Shown here piece after piece: positions 11,401 to 22,266 of a stretch of DNA of 64,000 nt. The stretch is from Liopterus haemorrhoidalis (Eukaryota; Arthropoda; Insecta; Coleoptera; Dytiscidae), in contig OZ020612.1 of assembly GCA_963971575.1 (NCBI GenBank), forward strand, positions 35,691,916-35,755,915. The letters are read 5' to 3'. The position numbers and the translations under genes were made by a program. Numbering within the stretch: the stretch's first letter is position 1; each line of letters begins with the position of its first letter. Below the pieces are notes generated by a model, which made no database searches, was not told where the DNA came from, and worked only from the letters and a program-made list of their open reading frames with translations.

Positions 11401-13019
11401 CTATGACACCCGGTTCTCCATTGCAGGGCAGATAATACCGAGATTCGAGAGCATCTCCGACTATGAGACCTTCCTCGGAGCGCCAGTAGGATTCTCGGTA
11501 ATCCCGCACAACAAACCTCTCATCGAACTAGCCAAATTTGGTTTAGTTGTCCTCCGCTCCAAGCTAGCGCCATGGCAGCGACTGGACGCTCTCCGGACGT
11601 TTGTAGTCAGCTGCGGTACATTCCAGATGCGGATGGGCGTCTTCACAAAGACCCAGTGGGGCGAAATTGACCAGATTTTTCGCCCTGAAATTAAGAGGAC
11701 GCTCAATGTACCGCAGGAGGCTGCGAACGAGTACGTGTACGGGTCAACACAGGCAGGACTTTGCGGCATGCCAATATTAGCAGAGTCATCGGATCTCGCT
11801 TTAATAGACTCAGCATTCAAACTGCTGAGCTCGCGAGATCCGAGAATATGCGACCTTGCGATCCAACACCTGCAAGCTGTGGTCTCGTACCGTACGAGAG
11901 AAGATCCCTCGGACGAGACAATGGGGAGATACATGTCAGGAGACAACGGGGCTCCATTTAGCGGTAGAACCGACGAGTTGCGCACGGTATGGTCCTCCGC
12001 TAGGCTGGCATCCAGACACCTGGATGTCACCTGGTGGTTCGACCAGAACGTCCCTCATCTGCAGTCTGGCGCCAACAACATATCGGCATCACAGCGCGGT
12101 AAGCTTATGGCCATCATAAGAGATACCCGCAACAAAGCCAGACTGCACAGACTCCTGGACCTACGCAGTCAGGGAAAGGCGATGGAGTGTGTTGCCACGG
12201 ATCCCACAAACACACATTTTATCCGTGACGGCGCATTCACTCGCTTTGCTGACTGGCGATTTGTTCACCGGGCGCGACTCAATCTTTTACCACTAAATGC
12301 GAATAACAGACAGGAGGAGGCGGACAAGCGGTGCCGCAGATGCGGCTACATCCTGGAGTCGCTACCACATGTTATGTGCCACTGCATGCGATACTCTGCA
12401 GAATATAAGAAGAGGCACGACGCCATCCTCGACCGCATACACCAGGCAGCAAGAGCTACTTATTCGGTTTTACTAAGAGACCGAATAGTACCCGGGACGC
12501 GTCTTAGACCTGATCTGGTCATAGCGAAGGGCAGGCGTCTACACATATTGGACGTCACAATGCCCTTCGAGAACAGGCTAGAGGCGTTCCGTGCCGCGCG
12601 AGTGGAGAAGCTGCAGAAGTATCGCCCCCTGATTGACGTTTACAAGAACCAAGGCTATACAGAGGTCACCGTGGAGGCCATAATAGTTGGCCCCCTCGGT
12701 GCATGGGATAAAGAGAACGATCCCTTCCTCGCCAAAATCTGCACCCGATCCTACTTAAAACTAATGAAAAAACTAAGTACGAGTGACGCAATCAGGTGGA
12801 GTAGAGATATCTACGTTAAGCACATAACTGGGGTGCGACCCAGAGATGAGGGTGGCAGGAGTTCTGAGGACGAGTAGGACCAACCACACTATGTTATTCT
12901 TTCCGTTTTCTTTTCTTTTTATTGTTTTATTCATTTATGTATTTGTACTTATATATATATACAGATGTTTTTTCTTTTTAAAAAAAAAATTATGTACTGT
13001 TTTTCAAGAAAATAAAGGA
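8416..13019 (+). mobile_element. Utopia: Utopia-type U2-specific non-LTR retrotransposon, full length
   Basis: A 4604-bp insertion between U2 nucleotides 38 and 39, in the same orientation as U2. There is no visible deletion and no target duplication beyond one ambiguous A. It has a 109-base 5' UTR, one ORF of 1450 codons, and a 142-base A/T-rich 3' UTR ending AATAAAGGA. The mirror arm is an empty site. U2 target, restriction-like endonuclease and N-terminal zinc fingers fit the published Utopia family; identity was inferred from these traits, not from a database search. A second, decayed copy lies at about 47154-50337. Confidence 0.9.
8525..12877 (+). CDS. Utopia ORF: zinc finger, reverse transcriptase and restriction-like endonuclease polyprotein
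   Basis: This 1450-residue protein copies the element RNA into a nicked U2 gene by target-primed reverse transcription. The N-terminal third is polar and low in complexity, with zinc-finger clusters: a CCHH finger (FRCVIEGC to HLAKVH), a CRFCGEVLG Cys/His module and a CHQCHTCGLTF finger ending NHKRSH. RT motifs follow: LIHKKGDRQLLTNWRPISL, a CAAWLDIANAFGSV core, GVKQGCPLSG and catalytic YADD at residues 909-912. The C-terminus has a Cys/His knuckle (CRRCGYILES to HVMCHC, from residue 1270) and the restriction-like endonuclease signature RPD at 1328-1330 with the second Asp at 1343 (spacing 12). The frame is uninterrupted and probably functional. The start is the first in-frame ATG, 109 bases from the U2 junction. 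No RNase H or Ulp1 protease domain was noticed. Confidence 0.95.
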   Translation: MPHRRPSKPPTALPHEDRENAVPPSLNTGENTGRCLRSRVVPDSAGKNQPTTLLAGSVAARGRPRNKEIKRKSSPADHFDPTTVIATIQASGDVAGRCTQYSNTRVNPVAGVPQHNPHTTDMPARGPHVLPLLLSDTSDLSLAAGSSRATPSQAPNCVIPLSRDAAPDVSGAPRGVATLSGGTISSRKTGPTATETASAVNRPVGTSAGEVESPRTHAGGLQPRESATESDGDDIVQRRAPARRNVRSLSLNGTVLTTRFPPPAVFRCVIEGCRSEFQCQDWTASRKSLERHLAKVHNIIIINRNVCRFCGEVLGLRPSAHRCTVAHRDATQQQPGANADVTCHQCHTCGLTFRSVRGLENHKRSHRRKELRAERLRPLPAPRTRQAVRRLRGSSFSEEGDSAATQSSQEHGRDGSSSTGSEDSHRGSTSQPGRRGSMAVRLHELPTTNGEEDAGSDQMVGEPPTSPSADNHQPSPNSSNESPSMIPRNRANTRATNQGQPTDPPEWSEQPSISSPDVSSPTNNPRDDAAVAPTQHTNSAQQQNPLGKFTEALSELLNRPADDARAWPDVCNVIQEIMEETARIVKLRPPRTGNNHPTQQPDTNDAQYIQKMYRHNRRRAVRLLKGDQSPRCEVGTDAVNNHFTETWSDRQHQPCLYQRDVHPERPRLGLDELSVQEVAARLRRAENTAPGPDRITYAMWRRADPEGQILTAVYNLCLRFRRIPQEWKNSRTILIHKKGDRQLLTNWRPISLSNTIYKLYAGCIAARLTAWILQHQVLHPAQKGFLPHDGVFEHNFVLKHTLENARRGRRRLCAAWLDIANAFGSVPHGAVVDAARHSGVGESFVDIVTDILANNKTQVLTSGGPTAEITVKAGVKQGCPLSGLLFCLAMDPIIRGIQADHPQHRVLAYADDLVLLAESPEELQNHLDEVERSAGMISLQFNPNKCQTLHVRTTPALGVYDTRFSIAGQIIPRFESISDYETFLGAPVGFSVIPHNKPLIELAKFGLVVLRSKLAPWQRLDALRTFVVSCGTFQMRMGVFTKTQWGEIDQIFRPEIKRTLNVPQEAANEYVYGSTQAGLCGMPILAESSDLALIDSAFKLLSSRDPRICDLAIQHLQAVVSYRTREDPSDETMGRYMSGDNGAPFSGRTDELRTVWSSARLASRHLDVTWWFDQNVPHLQSGANNISASQRGKLMAIIRDTRNKARLHRLLDLRSQGKAMECVATDPTNTHFIRDGAFTRFADWRFVHRARLNLLPLNANNRQEEADKRCRRCGYILESLPHVMCHCMRYSAEYKKRHDAILDRIHQAARATYSVLLRDRIVPGTRLRPDLVIAKGRRLHILDVTMPFENRLEAFRAARVEKLQKYRPLIDVYKNQGYTEVTVEAIIVGPLGAWDKENDPFLAKICTRSYLKLMKKLSTSDAIRWSRDIYVKHITGVRPRDEGGRSSEDE

Positions 13020-13168
13020 TCTGTTCTTATCAGCTTAATATCTGATATGTCCTGCACAGCAGGACCAGTATATTAAACTGATTTTTGGGAAATGACGGAG
13101 AGCTAGGGGCTTGCTCCACCTCTGTCACGGGTCGGCCCGGTATTGCAGTACCGCCGGGAATGGCCCAC
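13020..13168 (+). pseudogene. U2: U2 snRNA, 3' part (nt 39 to about 187), split by Utopia
   Basis: It starts TCTGTTCTTATCAG and carries the stem IIa region (CTTAATATCTGATA), stem IIb (GTCCTGCACAGCAGGAC), the Sm site (GATTTTTGG) and stem IV (CCCGGTATTGCAGTACCGCC). The end near GGCCCAC is set by comparison with known U2 length. It is separated from its 5' part by Utopia. Confidence 0.93.
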
Positions 13169-13305
13169 TTTTATCATAATCTAAACATGGAATCAAATTA
13201 TTTATAAGTCTGGAAGTTTATAATATATACACAAAATTTGACAGTATATGGGTTTTTTTGGTTAAACCCCTACAAAACCCTAAAAATTGGAAGAAACATG
13301 TTCTT

Positions 13306-13486
13306 TATAGTAGTCTGTTTCTTTGGTGTAAGCGGAACTAGATTTTGAATTCTAGTAACATTTGCTGATTAATGAGACTTTTATTACTCATGTTTAGCAA
13401 AGCCAACTTTAATCATTTAAAAAGAGCTCACGACATCTTAGGAAATTACAGTTGGTTTCGGTTAAATGTTTGGAATAGTATATACA
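13306..13486. mobile_element. Diverged copy of the 3730-3913 Tc1/mariner-type MITE
   Basis: It starts AGTCTGTTTCTTTGGTGTAA and ends near TTGGAATAGTATA, with the same internal AGCGGAACTAGATTTTGAAT and GCCAACTTTAAT segments as the 3730-3913 element. The mirror is about 35365-35545. Confidence 0.65.
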
Positions 13487-14449
13487 AAATGGTTTGATTT
13501 CATTTTTTTTTTATGAGCCAATCAAATAATATATTAGACAGAATTAAGAAAATAATATAATATATTAGAAAGAATTAAAGTTTGTGTCATAGAACCCCTA
13601 TAAATCCCCATACATATATGCAGTGACGATATTCAACCGGTACGAGCATATCAGTTCTTAAAATATTGAAATACTTCCATACTGGTTGTTACAATGAATA
13701 GTAGGATAATAGGTAAAGAAAAATATTTCACTTAGTTTCTACTTTTGACAATGACCACATCAACAATTTCTAAAAATCAACAAATTGTATGATAATTATT
13801 AAAATAATTAGCGCTACAACTACAATTTAGTTTTTTTTTCTCATCAGATTTTTTAGTGTTTTTCATTTTTTTTTTTTTATCTAACGGATTTATTATTTTG
13901 AATATATGCCCTGCATATACGTACGATAAATGTTTTCAAATAATAAAATGTATGTTAAATATATTTTTATTTACACTGTAATATTTTGATGAGTAATGTA
14001 ACAAAAAGTTAATGTTTTTTAATAATAAAGTGTATTGATTATAATTTATGAATGTTTTATTTCAAGGGAAGCGGAAAGTAAGAGCGATGTTGGCCGTAGA
14101 CCTGAATATTATCAGAATATGAAAAATTCCAAATTTTAACGTAGTTGTAAAGATTTTAATACTTTTTGAATATTTCTAATCGTATCAAGAATTTTGTATT
14201 CTGTTTATTTAAGTAATTACAATCAAAATTTCTGATTACGATTATATGAGTAATGGTTTTCTACAACTAGTTGATTACAAAAATAATCATTATTTTACAG
14301 TTCTGGCTAAATATAATTTATATGGAGACTATAGTCCTCTTGGAAACTATATCCTCTTTTTCAAGTCGGTATATGTATGTTTTTTTCAATATAATGGATT
14401 TATATATTTCCTAATTTCCGTTTTATAATTAATATAATTCAGGTACAGC

Positions 14450-15013
14450 CAGTGTTGCCACCTTTCAAACGTTGTTCACCCGGACATAAAAATTTTGCGA
14501 GCAAAAAAAAGGTAAAATTAATCATTCTAATTTAATAAAATAATATCATAAATTAATGAAACATACATAGGTTTATTAATCTATAAACAATAAACATATA
14601 AACAGCATAAAATCAGAAAATTTTGTCAACAATCATTTTTTTTTTTTTTCTTTAAAACTGTATTTCATATTGCCCCATGTCACTTCTAAAAGCTTTTTAT
14701 TGCCTATTACTGTACTACGAAATTCATCACATTTAATTTTTAAATTATTACAAATTAGGAGCTCTCATGAACGCTCAAATCTCACTCAAGTTACTACTAC
14801 ACAATTGGTTCAATATTAACATATGGGGTTTCCCTATCTGCCATCTCATTACTGACAACGCAAAACATTCAAATATGAAATAAAATTTAAAAAATTAATA
14901 ATGTATTTTAAAAAATAATTAATTATTGAAGTTTTGCTAAATTCCCGGACATTTTTGGGCTTCGCCCGGACACCCGGACACGTAGCGCTAAACCCGGACA
15001 GGTGGCAACACTG
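14450..15013. mobile_element. hAT-type MITE
   Basis: The ends are CAGTGTTGCCACCT in inverted orientation, flanked by a perfect 8-bp duplication GGTACAGC (14442-14449 and 15014-15021). The subterminal parts contain CCGGACA repeats. No transposase was seen. The mirror is 33847-34410. Confidence 0.9.
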
Positions 15014-15474
15014 GGTACAGCCAATCCGCAGTTGTACAGTTTCTACTTCCAATATAAAACTAATTTAATCACTTAAAGGCCTTTACCCGCGGACTAGAGT
15101 TTAAGAATCACTGATTACAAATTCATTGTAAAAATGTATAAAAATAAATCAGTTAGAGTTATTATAATGTAAAAATGTCTTAAATTTCCATGCATATCTT
15201 GTAGACCAGGTATATTCCATATCGTAGGTAAAATTATCTTCTACTGATATATCAGATTTAAAAATATCAGTTATTATGTAAGTCATTTTTTTTTTTTTTA
15301 TTAAATGTCTTTAATATTCGAGATATTTATTTCGAATTATTATGGCGTATTTATTCTTGGCGTTTAACACTTTTGATCTCTATTATGCCAGTGGTCGTGC
15401 ATAAAATTGGTTTAAGGACGTTGAACGACCACAGCGGTTTACAAAAGTTCTAAGCAAGTGCGAATTTTCAAATA

Positions 15475-15624
15475 CAGTCGATTCCGCTTAATTGGGACAC
15501 ATCGGGACTTAGGCATTTTGGCCCAATTAAGCGGCTGCCCCAATTAAGCAAATTTCACATAAAATTAAACTATGCATGTTTTTCTTTCAATAATTTTATT
15601 TTATAAACTCTTGGACAAAACTAT
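15475..15624 (+). mobile_element. Tc1/mariner-type MITE, truncated at the palindrome boundary
   Basis: It starts CAGTCGATTCCGCTTAATTG after a TA (15473-15474) and matches the complete element at 31671-33384 (inverted) up to ACAAAACTAT, where the LINE sequence begins. It is therefore the inner end of the left arm. Confidence 0.85.
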
Positions 15625-17226
15625 TATTCTATAGATCCAGAATCAGATCTATATTAGAATATGGTTGCTCTTTATACGGTTCGGCCAACAACACTACATT
15701 AGAGCCCTTAAACAAAACTCAAAATAAATGTCTCAGACTTTGTTTAGGCGCGATGCCATCCACCCCAATCCACAGTTTACTGGTCGAAAGCCACGACTTG
15801 CCCCTAAAATTTAGAACAAAATAATCACAAATAAATTCTGGCTTCACACTCACACCAATCACAGCCATATTCTCAACAACAAACTTGTCTCCCTGTCTTC
15901 TAAAAATCTAACCTGTTCATACTGGCAAAACAAAAACACTCCGCCCTTGGTAGACTGTTTCTTGGAGCACTCTAATTCTAACATCAGTATAATCACAAGT
16001 AACAATGTCACCTGCTATCTTCATCCGCTCATATATTCGCTACCGAACAAATTTACCAATCACTTCCAAAAAATAACTAATTATAATAAACTACAAGATT
16101 ATTTAAAACAGCATCCAAACACGTATGAAATATATACAGACGGCTCCAAAACAAACTCAAGCGCCGGTTTCTCAATCTTTGACCCGCAATGCAACAAAAT
16201 AATAATGCATCAATCTCAAAATTCTTTTAATATATTCCATATAGAGTTATTGGCCATATATCAAGCCACACAATATATCATACAACTGCCAAATCTCCTG
16301 GACAAAACATCAGTTGCTATATTTTCAGACAGCTATAGCGCCTTACAGATAATTGCAAATCCTGGATTCAAGAACAATGAACCAATAATATATAGAATAA
16401 TTAATAACATCCATCTATTCAAGAACCACAAGGACACAGAAATTAAATTAATATGGATTAAAGGGCATTCCGATATACCGGGCAACATTATAGCGGACAA
16501 TAAGGCCAGAGAAGCTGCAAAACATGGCACACTCATTAACGAATCACACTTTCCGACTGAATATATGTCAACTATAAAAAACAGCTGTTACACCGCATGG
16601 CAAATTGAATATACCCGGCAATCGGAAAATAAAGGAGAATTTTATTATAAATTGCAAAGAAGGATTAAGACACCATGGTACAAAACTGTCTCATTTTCCA
16701 AAAAATACAGCTCTGCAATCTGCAGAATGCGCTTAAACCATACGCTCGCTCCTGTACATCTGTGTAAACTTAAAATAATTGATTCGAACACATGCACCCA
16801 TTGCCAAAATGCAGTTGCAGATACAAATCACCTAATATTATCCTGCCCAAATTTCCAGGCACAACAAATACAGTTTATAGAATCCCTAATTAAAAACAAA
16901 ATAGTACTTCCAACCAACATGAATATTATATTAAAAACTAGAAACATTAACATATATAAAGCCCTATGCGAATATTTAAAAAACACTAAAATACAAATAT
17001 AAATCATTCTCATTAAATAATATCTCTATTCTCTATTGTAAACCTTTCCAAGACCCCCCTCCAACAACAATGTTGTTACAACATATCTCCTAGCTGCGTC
17101 GGGTCTCGCCAGCGACCTCCCAGCTCCCTTCAATCATCCTTCCCCCACTCCTACTCATGTACATTAAATAAAATTACAAAATAGCTCCAGACCAATTGCC
17201 CTAAATGCAAAGGTCCGAAATGAAAG

Positions 17227-17254
<28 letters not shown>
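15625..17254 (+). mobile_element. 5'-truncated LINE with RNase H and poly-A tail
   Basis: The sequence begins abruptly inside the RT C-terminal region and ends in an A-run of about 30 (17224-17253). The 3' UTR is about 220 bases. No target duplication could be matched at the two ends. The 5' end coincides with the inner boundary of the left palindrome arm. Confidence 0.85.
15635..17002 (+). pseudogene. LINE ORF2 3' part: RT thumb and RNase H, one frameshift
   Basis: The first segment reads RSILEYGCSLYGSA and SLLVESHDLPLKFRT, the RT C-terminal region. A single-base frameshift near 15822 then moves to the frame that stays open to the stop at 17002. An RNase H domain follows with all expected acidic residues: YTDGSKTNS, HIELLAIYQA, FSDSYSALQI and WIKGHSDIPGNIIAD. 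A terminal Cys/His segment (CTHCQNAVADTNHLILSC) follows. An RNase H downstream of RT is typical of I-like, LOA-like and related LINE clades; the exact clade is not assigned. Confidence 0.85.
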
Positions 17255-17258
<4 letters not shown>

Positions 17259-17444
17259 TAAGAGATGGAAGATATAAAATTTTTCACTGTCTCTTATTTT
17301 TTCCCCCCACTATATTCTGTAGTATCAAAAGTTGAAATGACGTCAGAGTTGGATAGTATTGAAAAAAGTATTGAAAAAAGTATAATGTAGAATGGACTTA
17401 ACACTAGCGCGCACTACAAATTAAAATCTGTTTTTATATACACT

Positions 17445-18272
17445 TGTAAGGGAGGTAATTTTGGTATTATTTCATAAATAAAATTTCATAAATAAATTCA
17501 TTATAATCTTTCAATTAGAGTAAAATATATAAGCTGTTAAACGATACAAAAATAATCTATTTCTTAGAAAGGGCATTTAAGATAACGGTAGATTGTTTAT
17601 TATTTTAACTTGACACTTTGTCAAGGGAACATGGAAAGTGAATCGTAAATTATTGTGTTAAATAAATATACGTCAACCATAAGCACATAAATAATAATTA
17701 ATTCTGTCTGAGATAAACATATGATTCGGCTATTTTCTAATGGGATATTTATCTGAGTTATCACCAATAAATTATGAATTTTAAGATAGTACAAGACAGA
17801 TAATCAAGGGCTGTTAAATGACATTTAACAGTTGGGCGAAGTAAGAATTTCCAGGCTGGTCGCGTTTTAAGTAGTAGATGTTAAACCGTCATGACGTTAA
17901 GATGTTAAAGAGAGTGGAGCTTAAACCGTCGTGAAGTTAAGTCGTGTTTTTAATTAGAGTGAGATTTTGTTAACCATGGGTTAGAGTCATTTAGGGTGTT
18001 CGGTTAGACTAGTAAAATGTAACAAGTAATTCCGTATGAACGTTAGTGTAGTGCCCAGCTAAAGACATGTGAGAGATAAATGGTTTTAGAGGATGTCAGT
18101 CAGGACTGTGGTGTCCAGTGGTTAAATTAGTGTTTGGTGTAAAGTGTGTCTAGTGTGTGTGACTGTGTATTTGGATTTAGCTGTATCGACGTAATTGTAA
18201 GTCTAGTGTAATCATGTAAATATTTAAACCGTAATCGTAATTAAAGTAGGTTAGTTAAAATGTTGACTTTAA
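17445..18272 (+). repeat. Gypsy 5' LTR, part 1 (828 bp)
   Basis: Matches 29433-30260 of the 3' LTR. It is interrupted at TTAA (18269-18272) by the satellite-bearing element and resumes at 22267 (22263-22266 is the duplicated TTAA). Confidence 0.95.
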
Positions 18273-21200
18273 GAGCGTAATGTACCTAGGTTACGCTCAA
18301 CGGAAACGTGCATTTGGAAGGGCCAAAGAATTTGAACCAAATGTTGTCGGATCAATTTGATTTTTTTTTTAATTTGAAGATAAAGATTGGCCCCGTTGGA
18401 TTTCAGAGTTAAAATTTGGTTTTATTTTTAATTTTCAGTTTTACAATGTCCTAAACTTTGTGTAACTTCACATCACTGTTACTCCGTAAATCAATAACAA
18501 TTGCAAATTCCATAGCTGAAATCCTATAGATTGTACTTTTATCTTTAAAATGAGCCTTTGTTTATGAAAATTAATTAATATTTAGCACCAATTCTTTGAC
18601 CCACACCGAAACACTATTTATATGAAATACTGGCATTTACAAGCATCGAGAGATGCATCCATCTGGTAGCGTGGTTTTAAACTAATCTAGTCATAGTAGA
18701 GGGAGTCTTAAGCTCCGCCTTAATTTTCTACACATATCTTTGTATTTGGTGTTTAATTAGTAAGACATAAACTGTTGACTATGCTTATTCAATAATTTTC
18801 TATTGTTTTATAAAAATTGGTAACTGAAGATCTTTGGAATAAAACAGTTTGTGATGTCAAATTTACGTGTTTTATTTTAGACTTTGCTCTTTCCGTGGTA
18901 GAATACAAATTCATATTGACCGTTTTTTTTAATTTCATCCCTAAAGGGTGATAAGGGGTGAAATGCGAATTCAAAGATTCCTTAATATCTCTTAGGACCA
19001 ATAAGATATCGAATTGGTTTTTGCTTACAAAGATAACCCGTACAAATACCGAAAAACTTATTTCAGAATTTTGTCCTAATCAACCCCTGAAGGGGTGAAT
19101 CTACAATTGGCGCGAATTATATATCCTGTCGTATTTCCTGTGTTTGTCGGGTATTAACATTCCTTTTTGGCACTTAGGTGTCTTTTTAAGATATCTCGAA
19201 ACGTTTTGACTGTTTCTTTAAATTTCACCCCTAAAGAGTGAAAAGGGATGAAATGCGATTTCAAGGATTCCTAATATCTCTTAGGACCAATAAGATATTG
19301 ACTTGGTTTTTGCTTACAAAGACTACCCATGAAAATTCCGAAAAACGTGTTTCAGGATTTTATCCTAATCAACCCCTAAAGGGGTGATTCTACAATCGGC
19401 GTGAATTATACATCCCGTCGTATTTCCTGTGTTTGTTTGGTTGCAACATTCCTTTTTGACACATAGGTGTCTTTTTAAAATATCTCGAAATGATTTTGAC
19501 AGTTTTTTAAAATTTCACCCCTTAAGGGTGAAAAGAGGTGAAATGTGATTTCAAGATTCCGTAATACCTCTTAGGACTAATAACATATTGACTTGGTTTT
19601 TGCTTACAAAGACTACCTATGCAAATTCCGAAAAACGCGTTTCAGGATTTTATCCTAATCAACCCCTAAAGGGGTGATTCTACAATCGGGGTGAATTATA
19701 CATCACGTCGTATTTCCTGTGTTTATTTAGTTGCAACATTTCTTATCGGCATATAGATGTCTTTTTAAAATATCTCGAAATGGTTTTGACAATTTTTTAA
19801 TATTTCACCCCTAAAGGTTGAAAAAGGGAGAACTGCGATTTCAAGGATTCCTTAATATCTCCTAGGACCTATAAGATATCGACTTATTGTTTGCTTGCAA
19901 ATATTATCCATACAAATGCTGAAAAACTTATTTCAGGAATTTGTCCTAATCAACCCCTAAAGGGGCGGATCTACAATCGGGGTGAATTATACATCCCGTC
20001 GTATTTCCTGTGTTCGTTTATTTGCAACATTACTTTTTGGCACATAGGTGTCTTTTTAAAATGACTCGAAATAGTTTTGACAGATTTTTAAAATTTCAAC
20101 CCTAAAGGTTGAAAAGGGGTGAATTGTGGTTTCAAGGATTCCTTAATATCTCTTAGGACCTATAAGATATCGACTTGCATTTTGCTTATAAAGACTACCC
20201 ATACAATTGTTGAAAAAATTATTTCAGTATTTTGTCCTAATCAACCCATAAAGGGGTGAATCAACAATTGGGGCGAATTATACATCCCGTTGTATTTCCT
20301 GTGTTTGTTGAGTTATAAAATTACTTTTTGGCACACATGTGCCTTTTCAAAATATATCGAAATATTATTGACAGGTTTTTAAAATTGCATACCTTAAGGG
20401 TGAAAATGGGTGAAATGTGAATTCAGGGATTCCTTAATATCTCTTGGGACCAATGAGATATCGACTTGCTTTTTACTTATAAAGACTACCCATACAATTG
20501 TCGAAAAATTTATTTCAGGATTTTGTCCTAATCAACCCCTAAAGGGGTGAATTTACAATTGGGGCGAATTATACATCCCGTTGTATTTTCTGTGTTTGTT
20601 GAGATATAAAATTACTTTTTGGCATATATGTGTATTTTTAAAATTACTCGAAATGTTATTGACAGTTTTTTAAAATTGCATCCATTAAGGATGAAAAGGG
20701 GTGAAATGCGAATTCAGGGATTCCTTAATATTACGACCAATGAGATATCGACTTGATTTTTGCTTACAAAGATTACCCATACAAATGCCGAAAAACTTAT
20801 TTCAGGATTTTGTCCTAATCAACCCCTAAAGGGGTGAATCTACAGTTGGGGCAAATTATACATCCCGTTGTATTTCCTGTGTTTGTTGAGTTATAAAATT
20901 ACTTTTCGGCACATATGTGTCTTTTTAAAATATCTAGAAATGGTATTGACAGTATTTTAAAATTGCATACCTTAAGGGTGAAACGGGGTGAAATGTGAAT
21001 TCAGGGATTCCTTAATATCTCTTGGGACCAGTGAGATATCGACTACAATTGTCAATACAATTGTCGAAAAACTTATTTCAGGATTTTGTCCTAATCAACC
21101 CCTAAAGGGGTGAATTTACAATTGGGGCGAATTATACATCCCGTTGTATTTTCTGTGTTTGTTGAGATATAAAATTACTTTTTGGCACATATGTGTATTT

Positions 21201-22262
21201 TTAAAATATCTCGAAATGTTATTGACAGTTTTTTAAAATTGCATCCATTAAGGGTGAAAAGGGGTGAAATGTGAATTCAGGGATTCCTTAATATTAGGAC
21301 CAATGAGATATCGACTTGATTTTTGCTTACAAAGATTACTCTTACAATTGCCGAAAAACTTGTTTTAAGATTTTGTCCTAATCAATCCCTAAAGGGGTGA
21401 ATCTACAATTGGGGCGAATTATACATCCCGTTGTATTTCCTGTGTTTGTTGAGATATAAAATTACTTGCTATTTACTTATAAAGACTACCCATGCAAGTA
21501 CCGAAAAACGTATATCAGAATTTTATCCTAGCCCTATTAACCCCTAAAGGGCTGAATCTACAATTACTTTTTATTTTACTAATTATTTTTTGAATTTCTT
21601 ATTTATCTCTCCTACTATAATTTTAGGGGTGCTTAATAAATTTCTGACACGCCAAGGGGTAAGTCAAAAAAAAATGTTGAGAACCACCGGTCTACAATGA
21701 TGGTCAGAGGCGTAGCAGGGGGGGGGGGAATTGGAGAGAAACTTCTACACACATATTATTATTATTAGATTAATGATTATTAACATAATTTTTTGATGAT
21801 AAAAAAAAATATTATTTCTACAAATGTATCTGTAAAATCAGAATTGGAAATAAATATTAATCACTTTTCACATACAAGGGCTTATTTTAAAGATAAAATT
21901 ACTATATGGACTGGTCCAGTGTTAACATTTGTAATTTTTATTCATTTACTGAGTAACAGTGATGTGAAGTTAAAAAAAAAGTTCAGCACTGTAAAATTGA
22001 AAATCAAAAATAAATCAAAATTTTTCTTTCATATCTAGAAGTTTAAAAAAAAAAACCTCAAATTGATTTGAACATATTTAGTTTATATTTTACGGTTCCG
22101 AAAAATCCTGGGTTGTTTTATAAATATGTGCACTTTTCCCTCTCCCTGTAAGCTACTTCGAGGTGGGAGAATTTGTTACCACACCTCCTGTGACGTATTA
22201 AGTCTCCTGGCCACCGCACCCCGCGCTCAAACAATGACTTTTGAGTTCGCTACATTATCACC
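18273..22262 (+). mobile_element. TTAA-targeting element with satellite core, copy 1
   Basis: A 3990-bp insertion in the gypsy 5' LTR with duplicated TTAA (18269-18272 and 22263-22266). The ends read inward as GAGCGTAATGTACC and GGTGATAATGTAGC. The terminal few hundred bases of both ends are degenerate inverted repeats of each other, sharing ACTTCACATCACTGTTACTC, TTTTATCTTTAAAATRAGCC and a TTAATATTTA-CACCAATTCT block. The 5' terminus also folds into GAGCGTAA/TTACGCTC. The core is a 290-bp satellite. No transposase is encoded. The TTAA target recalls piggyBac, but the termini lack its usual CCC start, so the superfamily is unassigned. Confidence 0.85.
18900..21560 (+). repeat. Satellite array, about nine units of about 290 bp
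   Basis: The block TCCTAATCAACCCCTAAAGG recurs near 19072, 19362, 19652, 19944, 20236, 20527, 20811, 21090 and 21377, a spacing of 279-292 bases. Each unit contains two short palindromic boxes (CCCCTAAAGGGG and CACCCCTTAAGGGTG-like) and GAATTATACATCCCGTYGTA. The apparent ORFs are repeat artefacts. Confidence 0.92.
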
Positions 22263-22266
22263 TTAA

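Larger units (their letters stand above)
1..15624 (+). repeat. Left arm of large inverted duplication
   Basis: This arm is the reverse complement of 33235-44246. Up to the Utopia insertion a left position p corresponds to right position 44247 minus p with no net indel (checked at about 554, 5760, 7513 and 8378). Beyond it the sum is 48851, then 48860 after a roughly 10-bp length difference near 13645, then 48859 after a one-base difference in a poly-T run near 15290. Only scattered substitutions were seen by eye. The arm starts at the window edge, so it may be longer. Its inner end lies inside a mariner-type MITE and abuts a LINE. A head-to-head assembly join of two haplotypes cannot be excluded. 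Confidence 0.95.

Noticed and set aside
18273..22262. Helitron or Helentron classification of the satellite-bearing element
   Set aside because: Tandem cores occur in such elements, but the TTAA duplication and the long inverted repeats at both ends point to a TIR-type element, and the required TC/CTRR termini are absent.
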